Positions 7,961-14,613 of a DNA stretch of 64,000 nucleotides are shown here, piece after piece. This DNA comes from Aliarcobacter trophiarum LMG 25534 (GTDB lineage: Bacteria > Campylobacterota > Campylobacteria > Campylobacterales > Arcobacteraceae): assembly GCF_003355515.1 (NCBI RefSeq), contig NZ_CP031367.1, forward strand, positions 62,001 through 126,000. Direction: 5' to 3'. Every line of letters starts with the position of its first letter. Position 1 is the first letter of the stretch. Under the pieces are notes generated by a model that saw only the letters and a program-made list of their open reading frames with translations, did not search any database and was not told where the DNA came from. The position numbers and the translations under genes were made by a program.

Positions 7961-9118
7961 TTAATTTTTTTTCGGTGCCGATTCGGTGTCCAATAGTGTC
8001 CCGATTTTTTTAAAACAACTTCCAAAATTCATATTTTGAACTGGAATATATTGAGAATATCTCTCTAGTGTAATTTTTACATTTTCATGACCAGCAATTT
8101 TTGAAACATAATTTATATCTTCACCATTTGAAATAAGGGTTGATATAAATGTTCCCCTTGTTTGATGTAAATTTCTATATTCAATATTTGCTTTTTTTAG
8201 AGTTTTTACCCAAATTTGCTCTCTGATTTTTCCTGCTGAATGATAATGCTTATTTGTCTTTTTTGTTAAAAATAAAAAAGAGTTTTTTTCTCCAGTTAGC
8301 TTTTTTTGATTTTCTAAAAAAGGTATTAAAGCTTCAATAATGGGAATGATTCGTTTACTTTTTGAAGTTTTAAGAATATTTTTTATTTGACCATTCACAA
8401 TTTGCTTTTTAACTGTAATTGTTCTATTCTCAAAATCTATACAATCCCAACTAAGCCCCAAGCATTCACCTATCCTTAATCCTGTCATAAACAAAGTAGC
8501 AATTAAGTTTTTATCTTGATTAGTAGCTACTGATAATATTTTATTTATCTCATTAGTTTTAAAAGGTGTTAATTCTAATCTTTTTATTTTTGTATCTTCT
8601 GTTTGATTTAAGCTTTTAACCTTTTTAACTGGATTTATTTTTAAAATTTCATTTTCAATAGCATCTTCAAACATTGTAAATAATAAACCTCTTATTTTTA
8701 AAATATAACTTTTAGATAATTTATATTCTTTCTGAAGTTTGTTTTGCCAAAGTGTAATTTCACTAGCTTTTACTTTGTCCAGTGATTTATGTCCAAAATC
8801 ATTTTTTAAATATTTATCATAATTTTTAATATGCCCATAAATCGTGCTTTCACTTCTATTTCCACTATGTAATTCAAAAGAAAAATTCATATATTCATCA
8901 ACAGTTGGGATTTTTTTATTATTGGTATTTAATTCTCCATTCATTAGTTTATATTTTAGCATTGGCAAGATTTCATTTTCTGCTCTTTTATAGTTTGCTT
9001 TTGTATTTTCTAACTCCAAAGATTTTCTAAACCTTTTCCCATTTATTGTATAATTTACCCATAAAGTTTCAATAATTCCCCCTTGAGTATTTTTTACTCT
9101 TTTTATATAAATATTCAT
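7961..9118 (-). CDS. Tyrosine-type site-specific integrase
   Basis: The 385-residue protein has an N-terminal arm-type DNA-binding region (1-~60), a core-binding helical domain (~65-165) and a catalytic domain. The catalytic residues are visible: Arg in MTGLRIGECLGLSW, His and Arg in LHQTRGTF, His in AGHENVKITLERYS, and the nucleophilic Tyr in the same segment. This matches phage and island integrases that recombine into tRNA 3' ends. It sits directly beside tRNA-Arg with its 3' end facing the tRNA. No cargo, conjugation or phage genes follow; the region upstream is interrupted by an IS3 element at 9200. It looks complete, so the enzyme may still be active, but the element it belonged to appears mostly deleted. 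Confidence 0.93.
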   Translation of the reverse strand: MNIYIKRVKNTQGGIIETLWVNYTINGKRFRKSLELENTKANYKRAENEILPMLKYKLMNGELNTNNKKIPTVDEYMNFSFELHSGNRSESTIYGHIKNYDKYLKNDFGHKSLDKVKASEITLWQNKLQKEYKLSKSYILKIRGLLFTMFEDAIENEILKINPVKKVKSLNQTEDTKIKRLELTPFKTNEINKILSVATNQDKNLIATLFMTGLRIGECLGLSWDCIDFENRTITVKKQIVNGQIKNILKTSKSKRIIPIIEALIPFLENQKKLTGEKNSFLFLTKKTNKHYHSAGKIREQIWVKTLKKANIEYRNLHQTRGTFISTLISNGEDINYVSKIAGHENVKITLERYSQYIPVQNMNFGSCFKKIGTLLDTESAPKKN

Positions 9119-9130
9119 TTTTACCCCTTT

Positions 9131-9199
9131 TTATGCTACATTTAATATTTTATTTACTAAATATTCATTACTCATTGAAATTCCCTTATCACCTGACAT
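9131..9199 (-). pseudogene. 3' remnant of a gene upstream of the integrase, cut by the IS3 element
   Basis: Reading toward the integrase, a frame of 22 codons (MSGDKGISMSNEYLVNKILNVA then TAA, first residue directly at the IS boundary) ends 12 bp before the integrase ATG. The frame continues open into the IS end, so the apparent ATG is probably internal to a longer gene whose 5' part has been lost. Position immediately upstream of an integrase would suit an excisionase or small regulatory gene. That is a guess; the fragment is too short to identify. Confidence 0.4.
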
Positions 9200-9224
9200 T
9201 GGAATGACCCCAAAAAAGTAGACA
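9200..9224 (+). repeat. IS3 left inverted repeat
   Basis: The 25-bp left end matches the reverse complement of 10464-10488 at 22 of 25 positions. The mismatches lie at positions 15-17, just after the first 14 identical bases. Confidence 0.9.
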
Positions 9225-9289
9225 GAAATTTATTCAGTTAATTAAAATAACAATTTAGAGAAAATTGTAAACAATTGAAGGAATTAAAA

Positions 9290-9574
9290 ATGGCAAGAAG
9301 AGAATATAGTGAAGAGTTTAGAAGAGATGCTGTAAAACAAGTTATAGAAAATGGATATGGGGTTGTTGAAACAGCTGAGAGGTTAGGTGTCCATTATGAT
9401 TCTTTGAGAAACTGGATAAAAAAATACAAATCACCAGAAGCTGAAGTAGAAATAAAAAAAACTCAAGATACAACAGCTGAAATAAAAAGATTGCAAAAAG
9501 AATTAAAGAGAGTTACAGAAGAGAGGGATATTTTAAAAAAGGCCGCAGCGTACTTTGCAAACAACCCAAATTAA
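9290..9574 (+). CDS. IS3-family OrfA (helix-turn-helix DNA-binding protein)
   Basis: I choose the ATG at 9290 (94 residues) because GAAGGA lies at the right distance upstream; a TTG further upstream is possible but unneeded. Residues 1-50 (RREYSEEFRRDAVKQV, ERLGVHYDSLRNWIKKYK) are the transposase_8-type helix-turn-helix that binds the inverted repeats. Residues ~55-85 (TTAEIKRLQKELKRVTEERDIL) form a leucine-zipper-like coiled coil for oligomerisation. The frame ends in a TAA inside a stem-loop that follows the slippery site, so OrfA alone is made when no frameshift occurs, and OrfAB when ribosomes slip back. Confidence 0.92.
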   Translation: MARREYSEEFRRDAVKQVIENGYGVVETAERLGVHYDSLRNWIKKYKSPEAEVEIKKTQDTTAEIKRLQKELKRVTEERDILKKAAAYFANNPN

Positions 9575-9581
9575 AGTACGC
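9535..9581 (+). promoter_or_regulatory. Programmed -1 ribosomal frameshift signal (A-AAA-AAG plus stem-loop)
   Basis: The heptamer A AAA AAG lies at 9535-9541 in the phase expected for -1 slippage. Six bases later GCGTACTTT (9548-9556) pairs perfectly with AAAGTACGC (9573-9581), enclosing the OrfA stop codon in the 3' arm. In the -1 frame there is no stop from 9541 to the annotated orfB start at 9622, so slippage yields one OrfAB transposase. This matches the known expression control of IS3-family elements. Confidence 0.85.
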
Positions 9582-9621
9582 ATTTATAAAGGAGTATCAA
9601 ATACAGTACACAATCAGAAGA

Positions 9622-10458
9622 ATGTGTACTGTATTGAAAGTTCATCCTAGTGGGTATTATAAATGGTTAAAACAACCTATTTCAAATTTAGAGATTGAAA
9701 ATCAACAAATTTTACAAGAGATAAAAAAAGCATATAGAGAGTCAAATGGGATATATGGATATAGAAATATTCATAAAGATTTAAAGGCTTCAAATATACA
9801 TGTAAATAAGAAAAGAGTTGCAAGATTAATGAAAGAAGCAAAACTTTGTGGAATAGGAAATTATAAAAGAAAACCAAAGCATAAGGCTGGTTCAATTCAT
9901 AAAGCACATCCAAATCATTTAAAACAATGTTTTTTAACATATAAACCAAATGAATCTTGGGTTAGTGATATCACATATATCAGAACTTATGAAGGATGGT
10001 TATATTTAGCTACAGTTATAGATCTTTATTCAAGAAAAATAATTGGTTGGGCAACAGGACATAGACAATCAACATCTTTAATTATTAAAGCTTTGAAAAA
10101 AACAACTCACAGAATTAAAAATCATAAAGTAATTCTTCATTCAGATCAAGGTAGCCAATATAGTTCTTATGAATACCAAACATTTTTAAAGCATCATAAT
10201 ATTATCCCAAGTATGAGCCGTAGAGGTAATTGTTATGATAATGCAGTAGCAGAGAGTTTTTTTAAGACATTAAAAAAAGAATTAGTTAGAAAAACTATAT
10301 TTCATACAAGAGCAGAAGCTAGAGATAAAATATTTGAATATATAGAAATGTTTTATAACTCAAAAAGACGACATAGTTTTTTAGATTTTATAAGTCCAAA
10401 TGAATTTGAGAAAAGATACAATGATAGTGTTACTCAACCAAAGGTGTTAACTGATTAA
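9622..10458 (+). CDS. IS3-family OrfB transposase (rve integrase core), normally made as OrfAB
   Basis: The 278-residue ORF has the HTH_21-like segment (YRESNGIYGYRNIHKDL) and an rve catalytic core. The DDE residues are visible in WVSDITYIRTYEGW (first Asp), LHSDQGSQYSS (second Asp) and NCYDNAVAESFFKTLKKE (Glu). The ATG at 9622 lacks a good ribosome binding site. The frame is open upstream to the slippery sequence at 9535, so the functional product is most likely the OrfAB fusion. All catalytic residues are intact and no stop or frameshift damages the gene. Confidence 0.93.
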   Translation: MCTVLKVHPSGYYKWLKQPISNLEIENQQILQEIKKAYRESNGIYGYRNIHKDLKASNIHVNKKRVARLMKEAKLCGIGNYKRKPKHKAGSIHKAHPNHLKQCFLTYKPNESWVSDITYIRTYEGWLYLATVIDLYSRKIIGWATGHRQSTSLIIKALKKTTHRIKNHKVILHSDQGSQYSSYEYQTFLKHHNIIPSMSRRGNCYDNAVAESFFKTLKKELVRKTIFHTRAEARDKIFEYIEMFYNSKRRHSFLDFISPNEFEKRYNDSVTQPKVLTD

Positions 10459-10463
10459 AAAAG

Positions 10464-10488
10464 TGTCTACTAACTTGGGGTCATTCCA
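10464..10488 (-). repeat. IS3 right inverted repeat
   Basis: This is the partner of 9200-9224, in inverse orientation, and ends CATTCCA at the element boundary. Confidence 0.9.
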
Positions 10489-10528
10489 GTATTCTAAATC
10501 TATTTTTATACTCTTTATTGAAATTCAT
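10489..10528 (-). pseudogene. 5' remnant of a minus-strand gene cut by the IS3 element
   Basis: Reading on the minus strand, AAAGAGG lies 7 nt before an ATG at 10528, followed by 13 codons (MNFNKEYKNRFRI) before the IS3 right end; the frame then hits a TGA inside the IS. The strong ribosome binding site indicates a genuine start whose body has been lost. The residues KNRFRI followed by a Leu-type codon resemble the start of filamentous-hemagglutinin-like (two-partner secretion) proteins I recall from Campylobacterota, but 13 residues cannot prove this. Confidence 0.45.
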
Positions 10529-10903
10529 CTTATACCTCTTTATAATTCAATTTATCTTACTTTTAAATTCTCTCCTAAATTTATTTCCTACTACTATAAA
10601 ACATTGGATAGTTAAACTATCGTTGATAACACTTTTTTCATTGTTCTCCTTCCTCTTTTACCTACAGTTTTAGTAAAGATTTTTTGCTATAAAAGATAAT
10701 ATAAAAAGTAATCTTTAATAAAAGTTAAGAAATAAGTTATTTTATAAAATTATTTGAAATTATTTAAAATTGTGATTTTTGAAATATAATAAATAGAAAT
10801 AGAATTATAATGTGATTAGAGATTGAAATATAATATTTGGCTATTTTATTAAGGATATTTTTATTGTATTTCGTAAGATTTTAGGAGTTAGATTTAGTTT
10901 ATT
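10529..10903. other. Gene-free AT-rich stretch with a decayed signal-peptide start
   Basis: No intact gene is visible between the two insertion sequences. On the minus strand a strong AGGAAGGAG site precedes an ATG at 10641 (MKKVLSTIV, then TAA at 10612), which looks like the first residues of a signal peptide stopped by a premature codon. It could be a short leader peptide or the rest of an exported-protein gene. The remaining ~250 bases up to the IS4-type element are very AT-rich and show nothing I can identify. Confidence 0.4.
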
Positions 10904-10908
10904 AAATA
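10904..10908 (+). repeat. Target-site duplication of the IS4-type element (left copy, AAATA)
   Basis: AAATA directly precedes the left inverted repeat and is repeated at 12390-12394 directly after the right one. A five-base duplication in AT-rich DNA could arise by chance, but its exact position on both boundaries supports it. Confidence 0.65.
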
Positions 10909-12389
10909 ACTCAACTTTCGCACATAAAAAATCATTAATTTCTTATATGTAAAAGCTTTTAAAAGCCCATAAATAGACACTTTTTGATATAATTTCATCA
11001 CCACAAATCAATTATAAAAGGTATTTTTATGGGTATTGACAATTTTATCCAAACTGCTATGAACAATGTATTAAAAAATCCTATTCTTTCTATTTTAAGA
11101 GATATAAATTTTAGTTCTATTCTAAAACAAAGCAATTTCATAAAAAAAGATATTGGCAAATCTCCATATATGATAATTTTACATTTTTTATATATGTTTA
11201 TTATCAATAAAAAAATATCTACATTTATGAAATATAGCAATGATAGTTATAAAAAAGATGTTTACTACAGATTACTAAAAAGTAGTAAGTACAATTGGAG
11301 AAAATTACTATTACTGACATCTATAAAACTTATTAGCAAATTGCATAAACTTCAAAAAACTACTGATACAAAAGTATTGATTATAGATGATACTGTTGAA
11401 ATTAAAAGAGGTAAATTTATAGAAGGTAGTTGTAAAAATCTTTGGAGCAATAAAGAACATAGAACTGTAAAAGGTTTGAATATTGTATCACTTAATTATA
11501 GCGATTGTTATACGGATATGATGTTGGATTTTTCTATAAATTATAATAAAAATCAAATTGTAAATGTTGATGAAAATAGTTTTCATCATAAAAGCAATGC
11601 TTATAAAAGAAGAGTTGAAGGTAATGATGGTAAAAATATTTTAGCTCTTGATATGTTGAAACGTGTTTTAAAATCTGGAATATATTCAGATTATCTTCTT
11701 GTTGATAGCTGGTATGCTAAACCAAATTTTATAAATGAAGTAAAAGAAAATGGTCTTGATGTAATTACAAGAATTGCAAACAATCCTAAAATCTGGCAAT
11801 TTACAGGTAAATTTAAAACACTTGAAACACTTTACAATTATGCAAAACAAAATAAAGCTTCAAGACTTGGAAACTATAACTCTATAAAATACAATTATGT
11901 TTCAACTACAACTACACATAAAACACTTGGTAGATTAAAAATTGTATTTATTAAAACCAAAGATAATCTAATTCCAATAATATCAACAAATACAAATTTA
12001 TCTGATATTGAAATAATCAATACATATAAAAAACGATGGAATATTGAACAAGGATATAAAGATTTAAGAGAATACTTTCAATTTGGTAAAGAAGAAAATC
12101 GTATCTTTGAAGCTTTAATAGCTCGTATTACACTTTCATTTTTAGCTTATAATCTTACAAGCTATATTAATAGAGTTCAAAATGAACCACAAACCTTAGG
12201 TAATCTTTTTAGAGATTTAGAATGCCAGCTTGAAACTCTAGCAATATCTATGGAATTATTTGTAAAAATCCTAGAACAATTGATACAATCTGCACAAATA
12301 GTCAAGAGAAATAAAGATTTAGAGCAAATCATTCATGTACTCAGAGTTTACACTAAAAAACAGTTAGGTTTTATGTGCGAAAGTTGAGT
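10909..12389 (+). mobile_element. Complete IS4-superfamily insertion sequence (1481 bp)
   Basis: Perfect 21-bp terminal inverted repeats (ACTCAACTTTCGCACATAAAA at 10909-10929 and its complement at 12369-12389) flank a single intact transposase gene, and a 5-bp duplication AAATA surrounds the element. The right repeat overlaps the 3' end of the transposase gene. The identity of the repeats and the intact gene point to recent insertion. A 5-bp duplication fits IS1634- or ISH3-like relatives of IS4 better than classic IS4 (10-13 bp), so the exact family is left open. Confidence 0.9.
11029..12387 (+). CDS. IS4-superfamily DDE transposase
   Basis: The 452-residue protein shows the IS4-type DDE core: the first Asp in TKVLIIDDTVEIKRG (residues ~119-133), the second in YLLVDSWYAKPNF (~223-235) and the Glu in the YKKRWNIEQGYKDLREYF block (~336-353), which fits the Y-(2)-R-(3)-E-(6)-K/R signature of the superfamily. 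The gene starts with an ATG preceded by AAAAGG and a TATAAT-like -10 at 10988. Its stop lies inside the right inverted repeat. No frameshift or premature stop is present, so the element appears competent. Confidence 0.92.
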   Translation: MGIDNFIQTAMNNVLKNPILSILRDINFSSILKQSNFIKKDIGKSPYMIILHFLYMFIINKKISTFMKYSNDSYKKDVYYRLLKSSKYNWRKLLLLTSIKLISKLHKLQKTTDTKVLIIDDTVEIKRGKFIEGSCKNLWSNKEHRTVKGLNIVSLNYSDCYTDMMLDFSINYNKNQIVNVDENSFHHKSNAYKRRVEGNDGKNILALDMLKRVLKSGIYSDYLLVDSWYAKPNFINEVKENGLDVITRIANNPKIWQFTGKFKTLETLYNYAKQNKASRLGNYNSIKYNYVSTTTTHKTLGRLKIVFIKTKDNLIPIISTNTNLSDIEIINTYKKRWNIEQGYKDLREYFQFGKEENRIFEALIARITLSFLAYNLTSYINRVQNEPQTLGNLFRDLECQLETLAISMELFVKILEQLIQSAQIVKRNKDLEQIIHVLRVYTKKQLGFMCES

Positions 12390-12394
12390 AAATA
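12369..12394 (-). repeat. Right inverted repeat and right copy of AAATA duplication
   Basis: The first 21 bases are the exact inverse of 10909-10929, followed by AAATA. The MCE-operon lipoprotein gene ends only 2 bases further on, so the insertion lies just downstream of that operon and leaves its last gene intact. Confidence 0.85.
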
Positions 12395-12395
12395 A

Positions 12396-12971
12396 TTAAA
12401 AACTATTCAATAAACTCTCTATACTCTCTTTTAAAGCTCTATTTGTGGCTTCTACAAAACCATAAGCATTATTTGATTTACATAATACTATTTTATCAAA
12501 ATTAAAAGATTTTAAAACTTTATCATCTTTTACTAAATCAAATTTAAGTTTTAAAATAGCATGGGATTTATTATCTTCAAAAGTTTGATAAAGTTTTATA
12601 ACTTCGCTTTTTAGACTATATTCATACTCTATTTTTTTATCTCTTAAAACTATATTTTCAAAAATATTACTTGTCAAAAATGAGTCTGTAAGTTGATTGT
12701 AAATCATATTTGAGGGAAGATTTATCCATCTATTTTGTGCGTACTCTTCAAATAAGTATGGTTTTGTACTATAAAAAATAGAACTTAAGTTAAAACTTCT
12801 ATTTACATTTACCTCTTCAATAAAAATTGAGTTTAGTTTTGGAGTTTTGGCTATTTTTTGAGTTTTGAAATCTATTGCATAGTGATTTATCTCTATACGC
12901 TCTTGTTTGAAGCTACACCCTGTAAAAATTAAAACTATCAAAAAAGCCAAAATTTTATTTACTATTTTCAT
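12396..12971 (-). CDS. ABC-type transport auxiliary lipoprotein of the MCE operon
   Basis: I start at the ATG at 12971 because GGAG sits upstream and KIVNKILAFLIVLIFTGC then forms a lipoprotein signal with Cys at residue 19; this gives 191 residues. The body (INHYAIDFKTQ, SIFIEEVNVNRSFN, NRWINLPSNMIYNQLTDSF) fits the PqiC/ABC_trans_aux family, outer-membrane lipoproteins that work with MCE proteins. It is the last gene of the operon permease-ATPase-MCE-lipoprotein and its start overlaps the MCE gene by 17 bp. An IS element inserted 7 bp after its stop. Confidence 0.8.
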   Translation of the reverse strand: MKIVNKILAFLIVLIFTGCSFKQERIEINHYAIDFKTQKIAKTPKLNSIFIEEVNVNRSFNLSSIFYSTKPYLFEEYAQNRWINLPSNMIYNQLTDSFLTSNIFENIVLRDKKIEYEYSLKSEVIKLYQTFEDNKSHAILKLKFDLVKDDKVLKSFNFDKIVLCKSNNAYGFVEATNRALKESIESLLNSF

Positions 12972-13875
12972 CTTTCTCTCCTGGTCCATATTTTATTGTT
13001 TTTTGTTTAAATATTAAGTCACTTGGACTTTCATTTAGATTTTTCATTAAATCTTGAGTTTGATTTAAAGTATTATCCAAATTTTTTAAAACTATTTCTA
13101 AGTTATCAATACTATCTTGAGCCATACCTTTTATATCAAAAGTTCCTTTATCAAAATCCTCTTTCATCTTAGTTGTTAGTGCTTTAAAGTTATCAGCTGA
13201 AGTTTTTACACTTATAAAAGAAGAGCTTCCAATAGTAGCAAAGTTTTTCATACCTAGTAAAAGCTCATCAATATTATTTTGATTTTTTACTAAGTAGTCA
13301 GAAAACTTTTCAATATTTGCCATACTTTTTTGACTATTTTCAAGAAGTATTGAGAAGTTTTTTAAATTGTCTTCATTTAAAACATCTCTAAATGAGTGAA
13401 GTAAAATAGTAAGCTCTTTTGTAATATCTTCTGTAGAATCAACAAGATTACTTAAGGCTGATTTTTTTGAATTTATTATTTTTATACCATACTCATTTTC
13501 CTCTAAAGATTTAGCATCATTGCTTCCACCTTTTAGTTCAACATACTTTAATCCTGTAATCCCTAGATTTCCTAAAATTGCATAGTTATCCTCTTTTAAT
13601 GGAGTTCCTTTTTGAATCTGTATCTCTACTTCAATTTGCTCTGAGTTGTATGGATTTATCTTTATATTTTTTACAACTCCAACATCAAAGCCTTTATATT
13701 TTATAGATGAACCTATATTTAATCCAGAGACACTTTCATCAAAATAGATATAGTATGTATCATATTTTTTATCTTCTAAGCCATATTTTCCTAACCAAAA
13801 TATTGCAACTATTAATAAAAAAGATATTGCACTTACAAATAAACCTATTCTAAAAAAATTAATTTTTGTATCCAT
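12955..13875 (-). CDS. MCE-domain (MlaD-like) lipid-transport protein
   Basis: The 306-residue protein has one N-terminal transmembrane helix (IGLFVSAISFLLIVAIFWLG, residues ~11-30) and a single MCE domain (~38-120: YYIYFDESVSGLNIGSSIKYKG, VGVVKNIKINP, GITGLKYVELKGG). A long helical tail (~150-300) could form a tunnel or tether across the periplasm. MCE proteins bind phospholipids for transport between inner and outer membrane. The start overlaps the ATPase stop by one base, indicating translational coupling. The gene order equals the iamB/iamA/MCE/lipoprotein cluster of Campylobacter jejuni. Confidence 0.9.
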   Translation of the reverse strand: MDTKINFFRIGLFVSAISFLLIVAIFWLGKYGLEDKKYDTYYIYFDESVSGLNIGSSIKYKGFDVGVVKNIKINPYNSEQIEVEIQIQKGTPLKEDNYAILGNLGITGLKYVELKGGSNDAKSLEENEYGIKIINSKKSALSNLVDSTEDITKELTILLHSFRDVLNEDNLKNFSILLENSQKSMANIEKFSDYLVKNQNNIDELLLGMKNFATIGSSSFISVKTSADNFKALTTKMKEDFDKGTFDIKGMAQDSIDNLEIVLKNLDNTLNQTQDLMKNLNESPSDLIFKQKTIKYGPGEKDENSK

Positions 13876-14612
13876 TAATCTGCCTTTTTGTGAGTTAAAA
13901 AATCTTGTATAAACTTATCTTTTGATTTCATAGCTTCCTCTATATTGCCATCAAATATTATCTGTTTTTTTATAATTATAAACCTATCAAGTACGGTTTT
14001 TATAGTTTCTAAATCGTGAGTTATTATAACTGTTGTAATATTTAAACTCTTTTTTAAATATAGCAATAGCTCATTTATACTTTGTGTACTAGCTGGATCT
14101 AATCCACTTGTTGGCTCATCCAAAAAGAGGAGTTTTGGTTGCATTGCAAGACTTCTTGCAAGGGCTACTCTTTTTTTCATTCCACCGCTAAGTTCACTAG
14201 GATATAGTTTTGCTGTATGTTTTGGAAGTCCAACTATATCCAAATTTGTGTAAGCAATTTTTTCTATCAAATCATTTGGTAAATTTGTGTACTCTTTTAA
14301 CATTACACTTATATTTTCAATCACATTTAAAAAAGAGTACAATGCCCCAAATTGGAAAAGATATGAAAAATTTAGCTTTAGAGTTTCTAAATCATCTATC
14401 TTTAGTTTTGAAATATCTTTATTAAAAATCTCAATTTTCCCCTTTTGTATTTGATTTAACATAACTATTTGCTTTACCAAAACACTCTTTCCACTTCCAC
14501 TTCCACCTAAAACTCCAAATATTTCGCCCTCATTTACACTAAAAGAGATATCATTGTGGACAATATTGTCTCCAAAAGCTGTGTGAAGATTTGAAACTTT
14601 TATTATTTCCAT
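13875..14612 (-). CDS. ABC transporter ATPase of MCE lipid system (MlaF/IamA-like)
   Basis: The 245-residue ATPase has Walker A (GVLGGSGSGKSVLVK, residues ~33-47), a Q-loop, the signature LSGGMKKRVALARS (~141-154) and Walker B LLFLDEPTSGLDP (~161-173) with the switch His in VIITHDLE. Such ATPases energise MlaE-type permeases that move phospholipids. The gene lies 1 bp after the permease gene and overlaps the MCE gene by one base. The Campylobacter homologue was named iamA (invasion-associated marker), but the biochemical role is lipid transport by family. Confidence 0.93.
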   Translation of the reverse strand: MEIIKVSNLHTAFGDNIVHNDISFSVNEGEIFGVLGGSGSGKSVLVKQIVMLNQIQKGKIEIFNKDISKLKIDDLETLKLNFSYLFQFGALYSFLNVIENISVMLKEYTNLPNDLIEKIAYTNLDIVGLPKHTAKLYPSELSGGMKKRVALARSLAMQPKLLFLDEPTSGLDPASTQSINELLLYLKKSLNITTVIITHDLETIKTVLDRFIIIKKQIIFDGNIEEAMKSKDKFIQDFLTHKKAD

Positions 14613-14613
14613 T

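Larger units (their letters stand above)
9200..10488 (+). mobile_element. Complete IS3-family insertion sequence (1289 bp)
   Basis: The element is bounded by imperfect 25-bp inverted repeats beginning TGGAATGACCCC and ending in the complementary GGGGTCATTCCA, with three mismatches, and it starts TG and ends CA as IS3-family members do. It carries orfA and an overlapping-frame orfB with an intact A6G slippery site and full DDE triad, so it appears functional. No matching 3-4 bp target duplication is visible: the left flank ends ACAT and the right flank begins GTAT. This suggests that recombination between IS copies or an adjacent deletion has replaced one flank. Confidence 0.93.

Noticed and set aside
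9189-10499. Target duplication around the IS3 element
   Set aside because: No 3-5 bp direct repeat matches at either boundary even when the boundary is shifted by one base; hence no duplication is annotated.
7895-12400. Attachment-site repeat (attR) of the integrase element
   Set aside because: No copy of the tRNA 3' end was seen downstream in the mobile region, so no att pair is annotated.
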